Assembly (NCBI RefSeq): GCF_001438845.1
Contig: NZ_JQCL01000019.1
Location: 1 to 38,410, forward strand
Length of the DNA: 38,410 nt
Source: Lactiplantibacillus xiangfangensis
GTDB taxonomy: Bacteria > Bacillota > Bacilli > Lactobacillales > Lactobacillaceae
Direction of reading: 5' to 3'
A program made the position numbers and the translations under genes. The notes beneath the pieces were generated by a model, which was given only the letters and a program-made list of their open reading frames with translations, searched no databases and was not told the DNA's origin. Shown one piece after another: positions 1-6,383 of this stretch (its first letter is position 1; every line of letters begins with the position of its first letter).

Positions 1-4
1 TGAT

Positions 5-78
5 GGCGGTATTGGCGAAGTGGTTAACGCACCGGATTGTGGCTCCGGCACGCGTGGGTTCGATTCCCACATACCGCC
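5..78 (+). tRNA. tRNA-His (GTG)
   Basis: Full cloverleaf with a 7-bp acceptor stem (GCGGTAT with ATACCGC). An extra 5' G at position 5 faces C78, the hallmark of tRNA-His. The anticodon is GTG and the T-loop is TTCGATT. CCA is not encoded. It is the first of four host tRNAs in a same-strand cluster. Confidence 0.95.
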
Positions 79-85
79 CTTTGAT

Positions 86-157
86 TGGGTTATAGCCAAG
101 TGGTAAGGCAATGGACTTTGACTCCATCATGCGCTGGTTCGAATCCAGCTAACCCAG
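86..157 (+). tRNA. tRNA-Gln (TTG)
   Basis: Cloverleaf with acceptor TGGGTTA pairing TAACCCA, anticodon TTG, T-loop TTCGAAT and discriminator G. CCA is not encoded. It lies 7 bp after tRNA-His. Confidence 0.94.
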
Positions 158-179
158 TTGGGTTTGGGCAAAAAATGAT

Positions 180-250
<71 letters not shown>

Positions 251-296
251 TTCCTGAAAAGGTTATAATCCTGATCAGTATTAATAGTTTTATTTT

Positions 297-381
297 GCCG
301 GCGTGGCGGAATTGGCAGACGCGCTGGACTCAAAATCCAGTTCCCGTTGAGGGAGTATCGGTTCGACCCCGATCGCCGGTA
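297..381 (+). tRNA. tRNA-Leu (CAA)
   Basis: Class II tRNA with a long variable arm. Acceptor GCCGGCG pairs CGCCGGT, the anticodon is CAA and the discriminator is A381. It is the last tRNA before the phage integrase. The 3' end of a tRNA gene is the classic attB for tyrosine integrases, so this is the likely insertion target. That is inference, because no duplicate of its 3' end is found at the other end of the window. Confidence 0.94.
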
Positions 382-407
382 CTAAGAGGTTTTCAGATAG
401 CTCTCAG

Positions 408-466
408 TACCTTTAGGAAGTCTTCATATCGTTGATATGAAGGCTTTTTTGTTTTTTCTAAAGGTA
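408..466 (+). terminator. tRNA-cluster terminator nested in a second inverted repeat
   Basis: A 13-bp stem (418-430 with 434-446, one G-T pair, GTT loop) is followed by two runs of six T, a strong Rho-independent terminator for the tRNA operon. It is flanked by 9-bp arms TACCTTTAG (408-416) and CTAAAGGTA (458-466). The outer arms could be part of the attachment-site structure; that is inference. Confidence 0.8.
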
Positions 467-492
467 TGCGAAGGTATGGAAAGTACTTTTGG

Positions 493-646
493 GGTGCACA
501 TTGGTGCACATTTCACGTTTTCTAACATTACAGAGTAGGGGACGCCGGTAAAAGTTTAACCGTGTCCGCTAACCCCTTGTCTGATAAGTGATACAACAAT
601 CGTGGTGCACATCAATGGTGCACATCGGTGCACATTTGGTGCACAT
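493..646. repeat. Six copies of GGTGCACAT, candidate integrase arm-type sites
   Basis: Exact 9-mers GGTGCACAT lie at 493-501, 503-511, 604-612, 617-625, 627-635 and 638-646. Start-to-start distances within the clusters are 10, 13, 10 and 11 bp, close to one helical turn. The array sits between the tRNA-Leu gene and the integrase stop codon. That is where the N-terminal domain of lambda/Tn916-type integrases binds arm sites. The role is inferred from position and periodicity. Confidence 0.6.
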
Positions 647-656
647 TTTGTAACAT

Positions 657-1775
657 TTAAAAGTTCTCAAGCGCATCGCTAATTAGGTCAACTTGCTCAT
701 GCCGTAATTCAGCGATAACGTGCGCATAGACGCGTTGCGTGATTCCCACGTCTGAATGTCCAAGGCGCTGTGAAATGACGTAAATTGACACGTTTTTGTA
801 GATTAGATAACTAGCGTGAGTGTGACGCAAACCATGAAAGGTAATTTTTTTAATGCCTAGCTTTTTATGTGCAGTACGCAGTAGCTTGTTAACTGCATTA
901 TCAGTAGGAACCTTAGTACTATGCTTACCAATAAAAATCAAGTGAAGGTCATTCTGAACACCGGCAGCTACTTGCTCCTGGTGCAAATCGCCTAGAACTT
1001 TAATTAGACCGTCAGTAATTGTAATGACCCGATTAGATGCTTTTGTTTTTGTCGGCAAGAAATCGCCATCACCTTTATAGTCCAACGTTTTATTGATACG
1101 TATCGTCTTAGCTTTATAGTCAATATCACTCCAGGTTAAACCGGCAACTTCGGAGTAGCGGGCACCAGTTAATAGGCTAGTCAGTATCATGACTGCACTC
1201 ATATTATTGATGGATGCTTTAGGAGCAATAAAATCTTTTAGTTTAGACATGTCCTGCACATCTAAATAATTATTGCCTACTTCAGATTCGGCATCGATAC
1301 AATTAGGCACAGTAGTTCTATTTGTGAAATTGTGCCGGATGACACCATCTTCAACAGCATCAATAATGCACGCACGGCAGTGACCCGCAATTTTTGCGAC
1401 TGTCTCACGCGAATAAGTGTCAGCAAGTCCATTCAGAAATTCCTGATACATAGATCGTGTAATATTACCGATTTTCATATCATCAAAGTAATTGGTTATC
1501 TTATCTTTTGTAAATAAATAGTTCTTTTTAGTAGCTGCTGCAATAGTTGGCTCTTTAAAAGTTTGATACCATTCGGTAAAATAGGCCACGAACGATTTAG
1601 TGGAGCTAAGAATATCATCGCCCTGAAGTTTGCTGACCTCATTTTTGTGGGCGTAATATTCGGCTTCCTTTTTTGTTTTAAAGCCAGCCTTATTCTTATA
1701 GTGACGTTTTCCTGATGCATCATAAAACGAAATTCTTACGGCCCATGATGAGCCACGTTTATTTATACTTGCCAT
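657..1775 (-). CDS. int: Phage integrase (tyrosine recombinase)
   Basis: This 372-residue protein catalyses site-specific integration and excision of the prophage. Residues about 8-50 look like the AP2-like arm-binding domain (GSSWAVRISFYD, then a basic stretch). Residues about 60-160 fit the SAM-like core-binding domain. The C-terminal half carries the catalytic set: R206 (TGARYSEV), a lysine near K243/K245, H314-x-x-R317 (HGLRH), H340 (RLGHSD) and the nucleophile Y350 (RVYAH). The length is usual for phage integrases of Gram-positive bacteria. It is the last gene of the leftward lysogeny block. It lies next to a tRNA-Leu gene and the GGTGCACAT array, which fits a tRNA-targeting integrase. 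No separate excisionase was identified with certainty. Confidence 0.96.
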   Translation of the reverse strand: MASINKRGSSWAVRISFYDASGKRHYKNKAGFKTKKEAEYYAHKNEVSKLQGDDILSSTKSFVAYFTEWYQTFKEPTIAAATKKNYLFTKDKITNYFDDMKIGNITRSMYQEFLNGLADTYSRETVAKIAGHCRACIIDAVEDGVIRHNFTNRTTVPNCIDAESEVGNNYLDVQDMSKLKDFIAPKASINNMSAVMILTSLLTGARYSEVAGLTWSDIDYKAKTIRINKTLDYKGDGDFLPTKTKASNRVITITDGLIKVLGDLHQEQVAAGVQNDLHLIFIGKHSTKVPTDNAVNKLLRTAHKKLGIKKITFHGLRHTHASYLIYKNVSIYVISQRLGHSDVGITQRVYAHVIAELRHEQVDLISDALENF

Positions 1776-1796
1776 TGTTATTATCCTTTCTATTTT

Positions 1797-1812
1797 TCCC
1801 GGGCAGGATTCA
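1797..1812. repeat. 16-bp repeat TCCCGGGCAGGATTCA, copy 1
   Basis: This exact 16-mer recurs at 6386-6401. Copy 1 lies in the 5' leader of int, just downstream (on the minus strand) of an AAGGAGGTG sequence at 1835-1843. On the minus strand it reads TGAATCCTGCCCGGGA, which resembles the 3' half of a tRNA T-arm plus acceptor strand. Function unknown. Confidence 0.6.
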
Positions 1813-1901
1813 TAAAATCGGATATTGTAGGCAACACCTCCTTAAATTGTGATAAAATTATGTATATAAAAAGTGTGGAGTTATCCACGAATTTTATTTG
1901 T

Positions 1902-1944
1902 AAGCACATCCTAGTATCTTGGCGGGTAGGGGGATGTGCTTTTT
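1902..1944. terminator. Hairpin downstream of the leftward secreted-protein gene
   Basis: A 10-bp inverted repeat AAGCACATCC (1902-1911) and GGATGTGCTT (1932-1941) has a 20-nt loop. It lies 6 bp past the stop codon of the leftward gene and upstream of int. The clean T-run lies on the plus-strand side; on the minus strand the 3' tail is only T-rich. It could end the repressor operon and give int its own transcript. Confidence 0.5.
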
Positions 1945-1949
1945 AGTAA

Positions 1950-2771
1950 CTAGTCGGCTTTTGGATCATTTTTTAGATGTCCACGCCATACCCAGCCACG
2001 TAAAGAATGGTTGGAATTAGTAACATAATAATAAATAGCGCCACTACGAACTTTTTGTGAACGAGTAGCAGTCCAAACGTAGGAAGACTTAAAGTTTTTT
2101 AGATTATACCGTTTCTTTTTACCAGGATTGTTGTAAATCCAGGCATTTTTAGCGGACTTGCGAACTAATTGTTTATCTACTGATAGGCTGTCATTGTAAA
2201 CGGTCCAATATTTAGAATAAGGAGTGATCCAATTAGCTTTACTTGATCTGTCCATTACCCAGAAGTAACGGCTGTTATGCGCGTATCCCGCTTTTTTCAC
2301 AGACCAATCGTAGTTTGACGTATGCTGTACAGTGATGACGGTACCACGTTTTAATCTTGATCTTTTAACAATATAGTTATTTTTAGAAGACTTATGATTG
2401 CGAATCTTGTAGATTATTGTTGACTTAGTAACTATTGCTTTACGTGGAGATGACCACCATTTACGACTATGCGTATTGTCTGAAATGTAAATGGGCTTTG
2501 TCGTAACATCAGAACTACGAACATATTTATATGTTTTGTCCTTGGTAATTAGAGTAATCCACGGTTTTGCATTGGGATTGTAAGTTTTCATTACTTCCCC
2601 ATATGCATCACCATCATCTAAAAAGTAGTTCCTATTTGCTGCGTACGTGTCAAGAAAACTGTTCTTGGCATATATTTCTGTTGCTTTTTTTGCCTGCGCA
2701 GTAGTTTGGAACATTCCAAACGATGCAATCACAACCCCCGCGGCTATTAATCCATGTTTCAAGTAATTCAT
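1950..2771 (-). CDS. Secreted lysogeny-module protein, function unknown
   Basis: This 273-residue protein has a clear Sec signal peptide: basic start MNYLKHG, a hydrophobic core around residues 8-22 and cleavage after AQA near residue 27. The mature part is very basic and rich in Tyr, Trp, Ser and Lys, with W/Y-rich segments reminiscent of bacterial SH3-like or surface repeats. No catalytic motif was recognised. It lies between the ImmA/small-membrane genes and int, so it is probably expressed in the lysogen. Secreted products in this position are candidates for lysogenic conversion or blocking of superinfection. This is inference from context; the family was not identified. Confidence 0.8.
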   Translation of the reverse strand: MNYLKHGLIAAGVVIASFGMFQTTAQAKKATEIYAKNSFLDTYAANRNYFLDDGDAYGEVMKTYNPNAKPWITLITKDKTYKYVRSSDVTTKPIYISDNTHSRKWWSSPRKAIVTKSTIIYKIRNHKSSKNNYIVKRSRLKRGTVITVQHTSNYDWSVKKAGYAHNSRYFWVMDRSSKANWITPYSKYWTVYNDSLSVDKQLVRKSAKNAWIYNNPGKKKRYNLKNFKSSYVWTATRSQKVRSGAIYYYVTNSNHSLRGWVWRGHLKNDPKAD

Positions 2772-2817
2772 CCCCGAATATTTCAGCTTTTAAGGACATC
2801 AGTATTTGGTCACAAAA

Positions 2818-3036
2818 TTATTTTCCTCGGTGCATTTCTCGAAAGTGCGCAAATAGTAGTACAAAACATCCTAGCGAAATCGTAAAACAGATAATCATCC
2901 AAATAATCCATCCGTAGGTGGTAAGCCAATTAATAATTGCAAACAATATCATTAGTCCGATATACCACCACATCCATTTAGTGAAAAACTTGTACACTAA
3001 CCATCCAAAAATGATCATGAATCCTAAAATAGCCAA
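2818..3036 (-). CDS. Small three-helix membrane protein
   Basis: This 72-residue protein is almost entirely hydrophobic, with about three membrane segments (residues 2-17, 20-38, 42-63) and a basic tail ending HFREMHRGK. The start is TTG at 3036, preceded by AGGAGA at a 7-nt spacing; no in-frame ATG upstream is possible. It lies 11 bp after the ImmA-like gene in the leftward operon. Small membrane proteins here often act in superinfection exclusion, but nothing in the sequence proves it. Confidence 0.72.
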   Translation of the reverse strand: MAILGFMIIFGWLVYKFFTKWMWWYIGLMILFAIINWLTTYGWIIWMIICFTISLGCFVLLFAHFREMHRGK

Positions 3037-3047
3037 ATGAACATCTC

Positions 3048-3557
3048 CTAGTTGATAGCTATTCTTTCCTTACTGCGAACTTTAGTGAACGTAATCGTAT
3101 TACTTAAATTTACCCGGTAGCCCTTGTAAACTGTTCCATTGGACACCTGAGTTTTAAAGTAGTTGATTGCGTTTAAAACGAAATCTTCTGGTAATTCAAG
3201 TTCGGCTGCAATTTCATAATTGGTTTGTAGTCCTAAGTTATAGCATTTGATTAAATCGTCAATTGAAATTGCAGACTTATATGCCAATCTGCGTGCAAGC
3301 AGTTCTTGCTTCCGGTTGTTTAGTTGTTTTTGGTTAACAATTAAGCCTACCGATGTGAGAAAGTGCATGAACTCTTCGCGTAGGATAACCTGTTTATCAA
3401 TCTCTGGTTGGTCAGGTTCTAGTATTATGTATGGCTTACCTTTTATATTCTTGTAAGCACCATAAAGACCTGTATCACGTTTTAATCCCCGAAATTCGAT
3501 AATAGTTGCGTATTGTTCATACGTCGCTTCTAGCTCTTCCAATTTTGACAATGCCAT
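3048..3557 (-). CDS. ImmA/IrrE-type protein (probable repressor-inactivating metallopeptidase)
   Basis: This 169-residue protein lies 11 bp downstream of the CI-type repressor, the usual place of ImmA-like proteases that cleave the repressor on induction. The core motif is degenerate: around residues 59-66 it reads LREEFMHF, with E61-E62-x-x-H65 where the family consensus is HExxH. Family members in lactobacilli commonly carry an EExxH-like variant, so activity is not excluded. The neighbouring FLTSVG also fits the family. The neighbouring repressor is short and has no LexA-like peptidase domain, so an external protease is a sensible route for induction. Confidence 0.75.
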   Translation of the reverse strand: MALSKLEELEATYEQYATIIEFRGLKRDTGLYGAYKNIKGKPYIILEPDQPEIDKQVILREEFMHFLTSVGLIVNQKQLNNRKQELLARRLAYKSAISIDDLIKCYNLGLQTNYEIAAELELPEDFVLNAINYFKTQVSNGTVYKGYRVNLSNTITFTKVRSKERIAIN

Positions 3558-3568
3558 TGAATCACACC

Positions 3569-4000
3569 TTACTTATCACCATTAAATTTATTAATTCGAT
3601 CATCAAGATACTTGCTGATTTTATCAGCTTCAGTATCATTTATATTGTGACTAGAATCAGCCTGGTGAGCGGCCAATGTTTCGATGAAGGCATTATCATT
3701 TTGAGCGCCCAGTTGGTCAGCTGCAAAGTTCAATACTTTTTTCTGTCTATCATAATGGAGCTTAGATACTACTGTATTTATTTGATTAGCCGTGTCTGTA
3801 TTTTTAATTCCCATCAAATATGTGAGATCTACATCTAGTGCATCAGCTATATTAGAAATAACTTCAACCGGAACTTTTTCAATGTCGCCTTTTTCATAAC
3901 GATAAATAGTTGAACGGGAAACGCCAATCTTTTTAGCAAGCTGATCAGCAGTTAATCCTTTTTCTTCACGGATATGCTTCATTCTTTCCCCAACGCTCAT
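3569..4000 (-). CDS. CI-type phage repressor (XRE family)
   Basis: This 143-residue protein has an N-terminal helix-turn-helix (residues about 8-60; LTADQLAKKIGVSRSTIYRY is the reader helix region). The C-terminal part, about 75 residues, is helical and polar with no S24/LexA peptidase. It is the first gene leftward from the divergent promoter region and has a strong AGGAGG site before ATG 4000. It should bind the GTCGCA-N4-TGCGAC operators upstream, one of which overlaps its own -35 box, implying autoregulation. The short length and the ImmA-like neighbour point to proteolytic induction by a separate protein. Confidence 0.9.
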   Translation of the reverse strand: MSVGERMKHIREEKGLTADQLAKKIGVSRSTIYRYEKGDIEKVPVEVISNIADALDVDLTYLMGIKNTDTANQINTVVSKLHYDRQKKVLNFAADQLGAQNDNAFIETLAAHQADSSHNINDTEADKISKYLDDRINKFNGDK

Positions 4001-4030
4001 AAGTAATGCCTCCTCATATAATATAAATAA

Positions 4031-4058
4031 AGTATATACCTGTGTCGCAAAATTGCAA
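4031..4058 (-). promoter_or_regulatory. Repressor promoter (leftward)
   Basis: On the minus strand: TTGCAA (4058-4053), 16-bp spacer, TATACT (4036-4031), 31 bp before the repressor start. Operator O1 (4044-4059) covers the -35 box and half the spacer. Confidence 0.6.
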
Positions 4059-4059
4059 C
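4044..4059. promoter_or_regulatory. Operator O1
   Basis: GTCGCAAAATTGCAAC, a 16-bp near-palindrome with one mismatch in the outer arms. It overlaps the repressor promoter -35 box. It is one of four sites with the same half-site GTCGCA. Confidence 0.65.
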
Positions 4060-4067
4060 GGTTTTAT

Positions 4068-4083
4068 GTCGCATTATTGCGAT
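4068..4083. promoter_or_regulatory. Operator O2
   Basis: GTCGCATTATTGCGAT, a 16-bp near-palindrome 24 bp from O1 (start to start), just upstream of the rightward -35 box. It is placed to act on either promoter. Confidence 0.7.
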
Positions 4084-4090
4084 TTTTATA

Positions 4091-4119
4091 TTGACAAACG
4101 CAATTATAGGCCTTATGCT
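4091..4119 (+). promoter_or_regulatory. Rightward early promoter
   Basis: Consensus TTGACA (4091-4096), 17-bp spacer, TATGCT (4114-4119). It lies between operators O2 and O3 and 44 bp before the cro start. It should drive cro, the antirepressor and the early genes. Confidence 0.8.
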
Positions 4120-4130
4120 TGATTCATCAA

Positions 4131-4146
4131 GTCGCAGGAATGCGAC
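4131..4146. promoter_or_regulatory. Operator O3
   Basis: GTCGCAGGAATGCGAC, with perfect 6-bp arms and a 4-bp centre. It lies about 11-27 bp after the rightward -10 box, so bound repressor would block the start of transcription. Confidence 0.75.
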
Positions 4147-4163
4147 AAGAGGGAGGAGAGAAT

Positions 4164-4412
4164 ATGTTAGATATGAATATGGACCGCCTGAGAGGTTTGT
4201 TAGTTGAACGTCATGTGACCCAGGATGAATTAGCTGTTGCATTAGGAATTAATCGAAGCACTCTCTACCGGAAAATTAGTGAGGGCGGGAAGAGATTTAC
4301 TGCTGAGGAGATATTTAAAATGAAAGATTTTATTCCATTAAGTGATCAAGAGGTTATTGATATTTTTTTAACTAAGAAAGTCGCATTAATGCGACGAAAA
4401 GAGGCGATTTAG
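4164..4412 (+). CDS. Cro-like regulator (HTH)
   Basis: This 82-residue protein has a helix-turn-helix at about residues 16-38 (TQDELAVALGINRSTLYRKI). ATG 4164 is chosen because GGGAGGAGAG lies 4-13 nt upstream; an upstream in-frame ATG at 4119 overlaps the promoter -10 box and has no ribosome site. It is the first rightward gene, divergent from the repressor. It probably competes for the same operators and favours lytic growth. Operator O4 lies within its last codons. Confidence 0.85.
   Translation: MLDMNMDRLRGLLVERHVTQDELAVALGINRSTLYRKISEGGKRFTAEEIFKMKDFIPLSDQEVIDIFLTKKVALMRRKEAI
4380..4395. promoter_or_regulatory. Operator O4 inside the cro coding end
   Basis: GTCGCATTAATGCGAC is a perfect 16-bp palindrome, the best of the four copies. 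It lies within the last codons of cro, 18 bp before the antirepressor start. A bound repressor could act as a roadblock or in DNA looping with O1-O3. Confidence 0.7.
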
Positions 4413-5210
4413 GTGAATAAAGTTAAATTATTCAATTTTGAACAAAATCGGGTTCGAACAATTGAGGTTGATGATGAACTGTATTTTATTGGCTCAGATG
4501 TTGCTCGTGTCCTTGGGTATTCAAATAGTAGTAAGGCTGTAATCGTTCATGTAAGCAAGGAAGACAAACGGATGAAAATGATTGCACATTCCCAAAATGG
4601 GAAGGTGTCTGAATCTAAAACGACAATCATCAATGAGTCAGGTCTATATGACTTAATTTTTGACGCTGCCCGTCAAGGTAAGAACCAACTAATACGTATG
4701 AAGGCTAAACGGTTCCGCCATTGGGTAACAAACGAAGTCTTACCATCAATTCGTAAGCATGGTGCTTACATGACTGATGAGAAGGCATATGACATTACGC
4801 ATAACAAGGATGCACTGGCCGACTTGCTGATGCAGGCCGGGAACCAGTTAAAGCAGAAGGACTTGGTAATCCAAGAATTGAAGCCCAAAGCATTGTTTGC
4901 TGACGCGGTAGCTACTAGTAAGACTGATATCTTGATTGGTGACTTGGCTAAGATGTTGCGCGGCAACGGCATTGATACCGGCCAGAATCGCTTGTTTGAA
5001 TGGATGAGGGTCAATGGGTACCTGATTAGTCGCTACGGTTCAAGCCGTAACATGCCGACACAGAAAGCAATGGACTTAGGGCTGTTCAAGGTTAAAGAGA
5101 CCAGCATTACCCATGCGGACGGTCATGTGACAGTAAATAAGACCACTAAGGTTACTGGCAAGGGGCAGCAGTATTTTATCAATAAGTTTTTGGCAGTAAC
5201 AGAAGCTTAG
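4413..5210 (+). CDS. Phage antirepressor (BRO-N + KilA-C/ANT)
   Basis: This 265-residue protein is an antirepressor. The N-terminal BRO-N domain spans about residues 3-115 (VKLFNFEQNRVRTIE ... VLPSIRKHGAYM). The C-terminal KilA-C/ANT domain (about 150-262) includes LAKMLRGNGIDTGQNRLFEW and ends with TGKGQQYFINKF, typical of Gram-positive phage antirepressors. The start is GTG 4413, directly after the cro stop, with AAAAGAGGCG upstream. It is cotranscribed with cro. It is expected to counter the repressor after infection or induction, although the target was not shown here. Confidence 0.92.
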   Translation: MNKVKLFNFEQNRVRTIEVDDELYFIGSDVARVLGYSNSSKAVIVHVSKEDKRMKMIAHSQNGKVSESKTTIINESGLYDLIFDAARQGKNQLIRMKAKRFRHWVTNEVLPSIRKHGAYMTDEKAYDITHNKDALADLLMQAGNQLKQKDLVIQELKPKALFADAVATSKTDILIGDLAKMLRGNGIDTGQNRLFEWMRVNGYLISRYGSSRNMPTQKAMDLGLFKVKETSITHADGHVTVNKTTKVTGKGQQYFINKFLAVTEA

Positions 5211-5224
5211 AAGGGATGATTGAA

Positions 5225-5452
5225 ATGAAAAGAAAGCCAGAAAATGTACGTGAAGCATTAGATAGATTGCTTGTTTACAATGATGCGTTGCATAATCCGT
5301 CACCAGCACACTTGAGTGGAACAGTAGTAGTCGATGACACAGTCAAGGAAGTTCAGGACAGCAATTATGAAATGTTAGCCGATTTGGCTGATCTGTTGGG
5401 GATGCAGGAGTTATACGAGGAAGTAGGTTCTGAGCCAACAATTTTACGATAG
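5225..5452 (+). CDS. Small early protein, unknown
   Basis: This 75-residue acidic protein starts MKRKPENVREALDRL. ATG 5225 is preferred over ATG 5216 because AAGGG (5211-5215) is 9 nt before it and would abut the earlier codon. The C-terminal part, ADLADLLGMQELYEE, looks helical. No family recognised. It lies 14 bp after the antirepressor in the early operon. Confidence 0.7.
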   Translation: MKRKPENVREALDRLLVYNDALHNPSPAHLSGTVVVDDTVKEVQDSNYEMLADLADLLGMQELYEEVGSEPTILR

Positions 5453-5460
5453 GGAGAGAC

Positions 5461-5616
5461 ATGTATACAAATATTGTTTTCGCTACTATTTGGATTGTTA
5501 CGATTAGTGGAATAGTCATGATGAAAAAAATAGACCCAAGTAATAGATTCTACTGGGTCTACGCACTAACGGTCGCAATTGTATTTACAATTTATCGATT
5601 TCTGCACGTATGGTAG
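5461..5616 (+). CDS. Small two-helix membrane protein (51 aa)
   Basis: This frame encodes 51 residues with two hydrophobic segments (MYTNIVFATIWIVTISGIVM and YWVYALTVAIVFTIYRFL) joined by a charged loop. GGGAGAG precedes ATG 5461. Its 3' end overlaps the leftward gene at 5585-6028 by 32 bp, and the leftward gene's terminator hairpin lies wholly within it. The membrane topology and ribosome site support a real gene; the overlap with a terminator is a caution. Confidence 0.55.
   Translation: MYTNIVFATIWIVTISGIVMMKKIDPSNRFYWVYALTVAIVFTIYRFLHVW
5524..5561 (-). terminator. Leftward terminator inside the small membrane-protein gene
   Basis: The stem TAGACCCA-A-GTA (5531-5542) pairs with TACTGGGTCTA (5551-5561): 11 bp with one bulged A. 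On the minus strand it is followed by seven T (5530-5524). It lies 24 bp past the stop of the leftward gene 5585-6028, a textbook Rho-independent terminator for that gene. Confidence 0.8.
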
Positions 5617-6028
5617 GCAGGATGTGCTTACCAAGTAAGCTGGCTAGCTTATTATACGAATCGGCACTGAAATCCATTTTGCATGTTTCAGAAGAATACT
5701 CAGCAAAGTAGTTATGCTCCTTAGCAGGAATATAAGGAAGAATCAGATAGTAAGCTTGTGTGAACTCATTCAACCGTTCTCCCATGTCTGAAAAGTTAGT
5801 GATTTTTTCATCAGTAACCGGGACAACCGAAAGGGCCCCGACAGCTAGCAGATAGTTTTCTAGCAGTTTCCGCTTATGCAAGACCAATTCCCTATGGTTT
5901 TCTTGTGAGTAGTCTAATTTCTTTATTACAGATAAATGATGATTATTTATTAGTGTAGTGATTACTGGTGACAGTAAGGCAATTACAGCGATGATTGCGG
6001 TAATAGTATATGACGTGTCGAAAGTCAT
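5585..6028 (-). CDS. Leftward membrane-anchored protein (moron candidate)
   Basis: This 147-residue protein has one N-terminal membrane helix (about residues 6-26, SYTITAIIAVIALLSPVITT) and a cytoplasmic-type helical remainder (LDYSQENHRELVLHKRK onward). ATG 6028 is chosen because GAGGTG lies 9 nt upstream; a GTG at 6040 would overlap that site. The gene runs against the early operon and has its own terminator at 5524-5561. A minus-strand TATAAT (6068-6063) lies upstream without a clear -35 box. An independent gene inside an opposite operon is typical of a moron expressed from the prophage. No family recognised; exclusion or host-fitness roles are only inference. Confidence 0.75.
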   Translation of the reverse strand: MTFDTSYTITAIIAVIALLSPVITTLINNHHLSVIKKLDYSQENHRELVLHKRKLLENYLLAVGALSVVPVTDEKITNFSDMGERLNEFTQAYYLILPYIPAKEHNYFAEYSSETCKMDFSADSYNKLASLLGKHILPTIRAEIDKL

Positions 6029-6098
6029 GGAATGTATCACCTCGGTTAGTTGGATTAACTAAATTATATCGCATTGCAAAGTGAGAGGCGGTGAGTAC

Positions 6099-6383
6099 AT
6101 GAACCATTTTGGTTTAAACCTGGACCCTAAAGAAACAGACTCATTCCTGCAACGCATGGTGGGGAAAGTAATTACCGCGATGCTACCAGTTTTAAACGAT
6201 CGGTTGCTGGGGGATGAGTTGATGACACGTCAAGAGCTGGCTGATTGGCTAGGAATTTCCTTAAAAATGACGGATGAAGCATTTATTTTTAAGCCTGGAT
6301 TTCCTTATTACATGGTTGGAACTAAGAAACGGTACTGGAAGCGGTCCGTGATTAAGTGGATTGATGATAATCAACGTTCTTAA
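6099..6383 (+). CDS. DNA-binding (MerR/excisionase-like) helper protein
   Basis: This 94-residue protein has a winged-helix segment around residues 43-90: MTRQELADWLGIS, then a pocket reading FIFKPGFPYYMVG, then KRYWKRSVIKWID. This is the layout of phage helix_turn_helix_17/excisionase-type proteins. ATG 6099 has GAGGCGGTGAG just upstream; a GTG at 6081 is in frame but lacks a site. It could be an excisionase or an early regulator, but the distance from int favours a general DNA-binding role. Confidence 0.7.
   Translation: MNHFGLNLDPKETDSFLQRMVGKVITAMLPVLNDRLLGDELMTRQELADWLGISLKMTDEAFIFKPGFPYYMVGTKKRYWKRSVIKWIDDNQRS

Noticed and set aside
381-480. Exact attL/attR direct repeat
   Set aside because: I compared the tRNA-Leu 3' region with the last 200 bases of the window and found no shared stretch long enough to be an att core.
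1881-1889. TTATCCACG, one base off a DnaA box
   Set aside because: A single imperfect 9-mer with no partners nearby; not evidence of an origin.
4119-4163. Upstream ATG for the Cro-like gene
   Set aside because: It overlaps the -10 box and operator O3 and has no ribosome site; ATG 4164 has a strong one.
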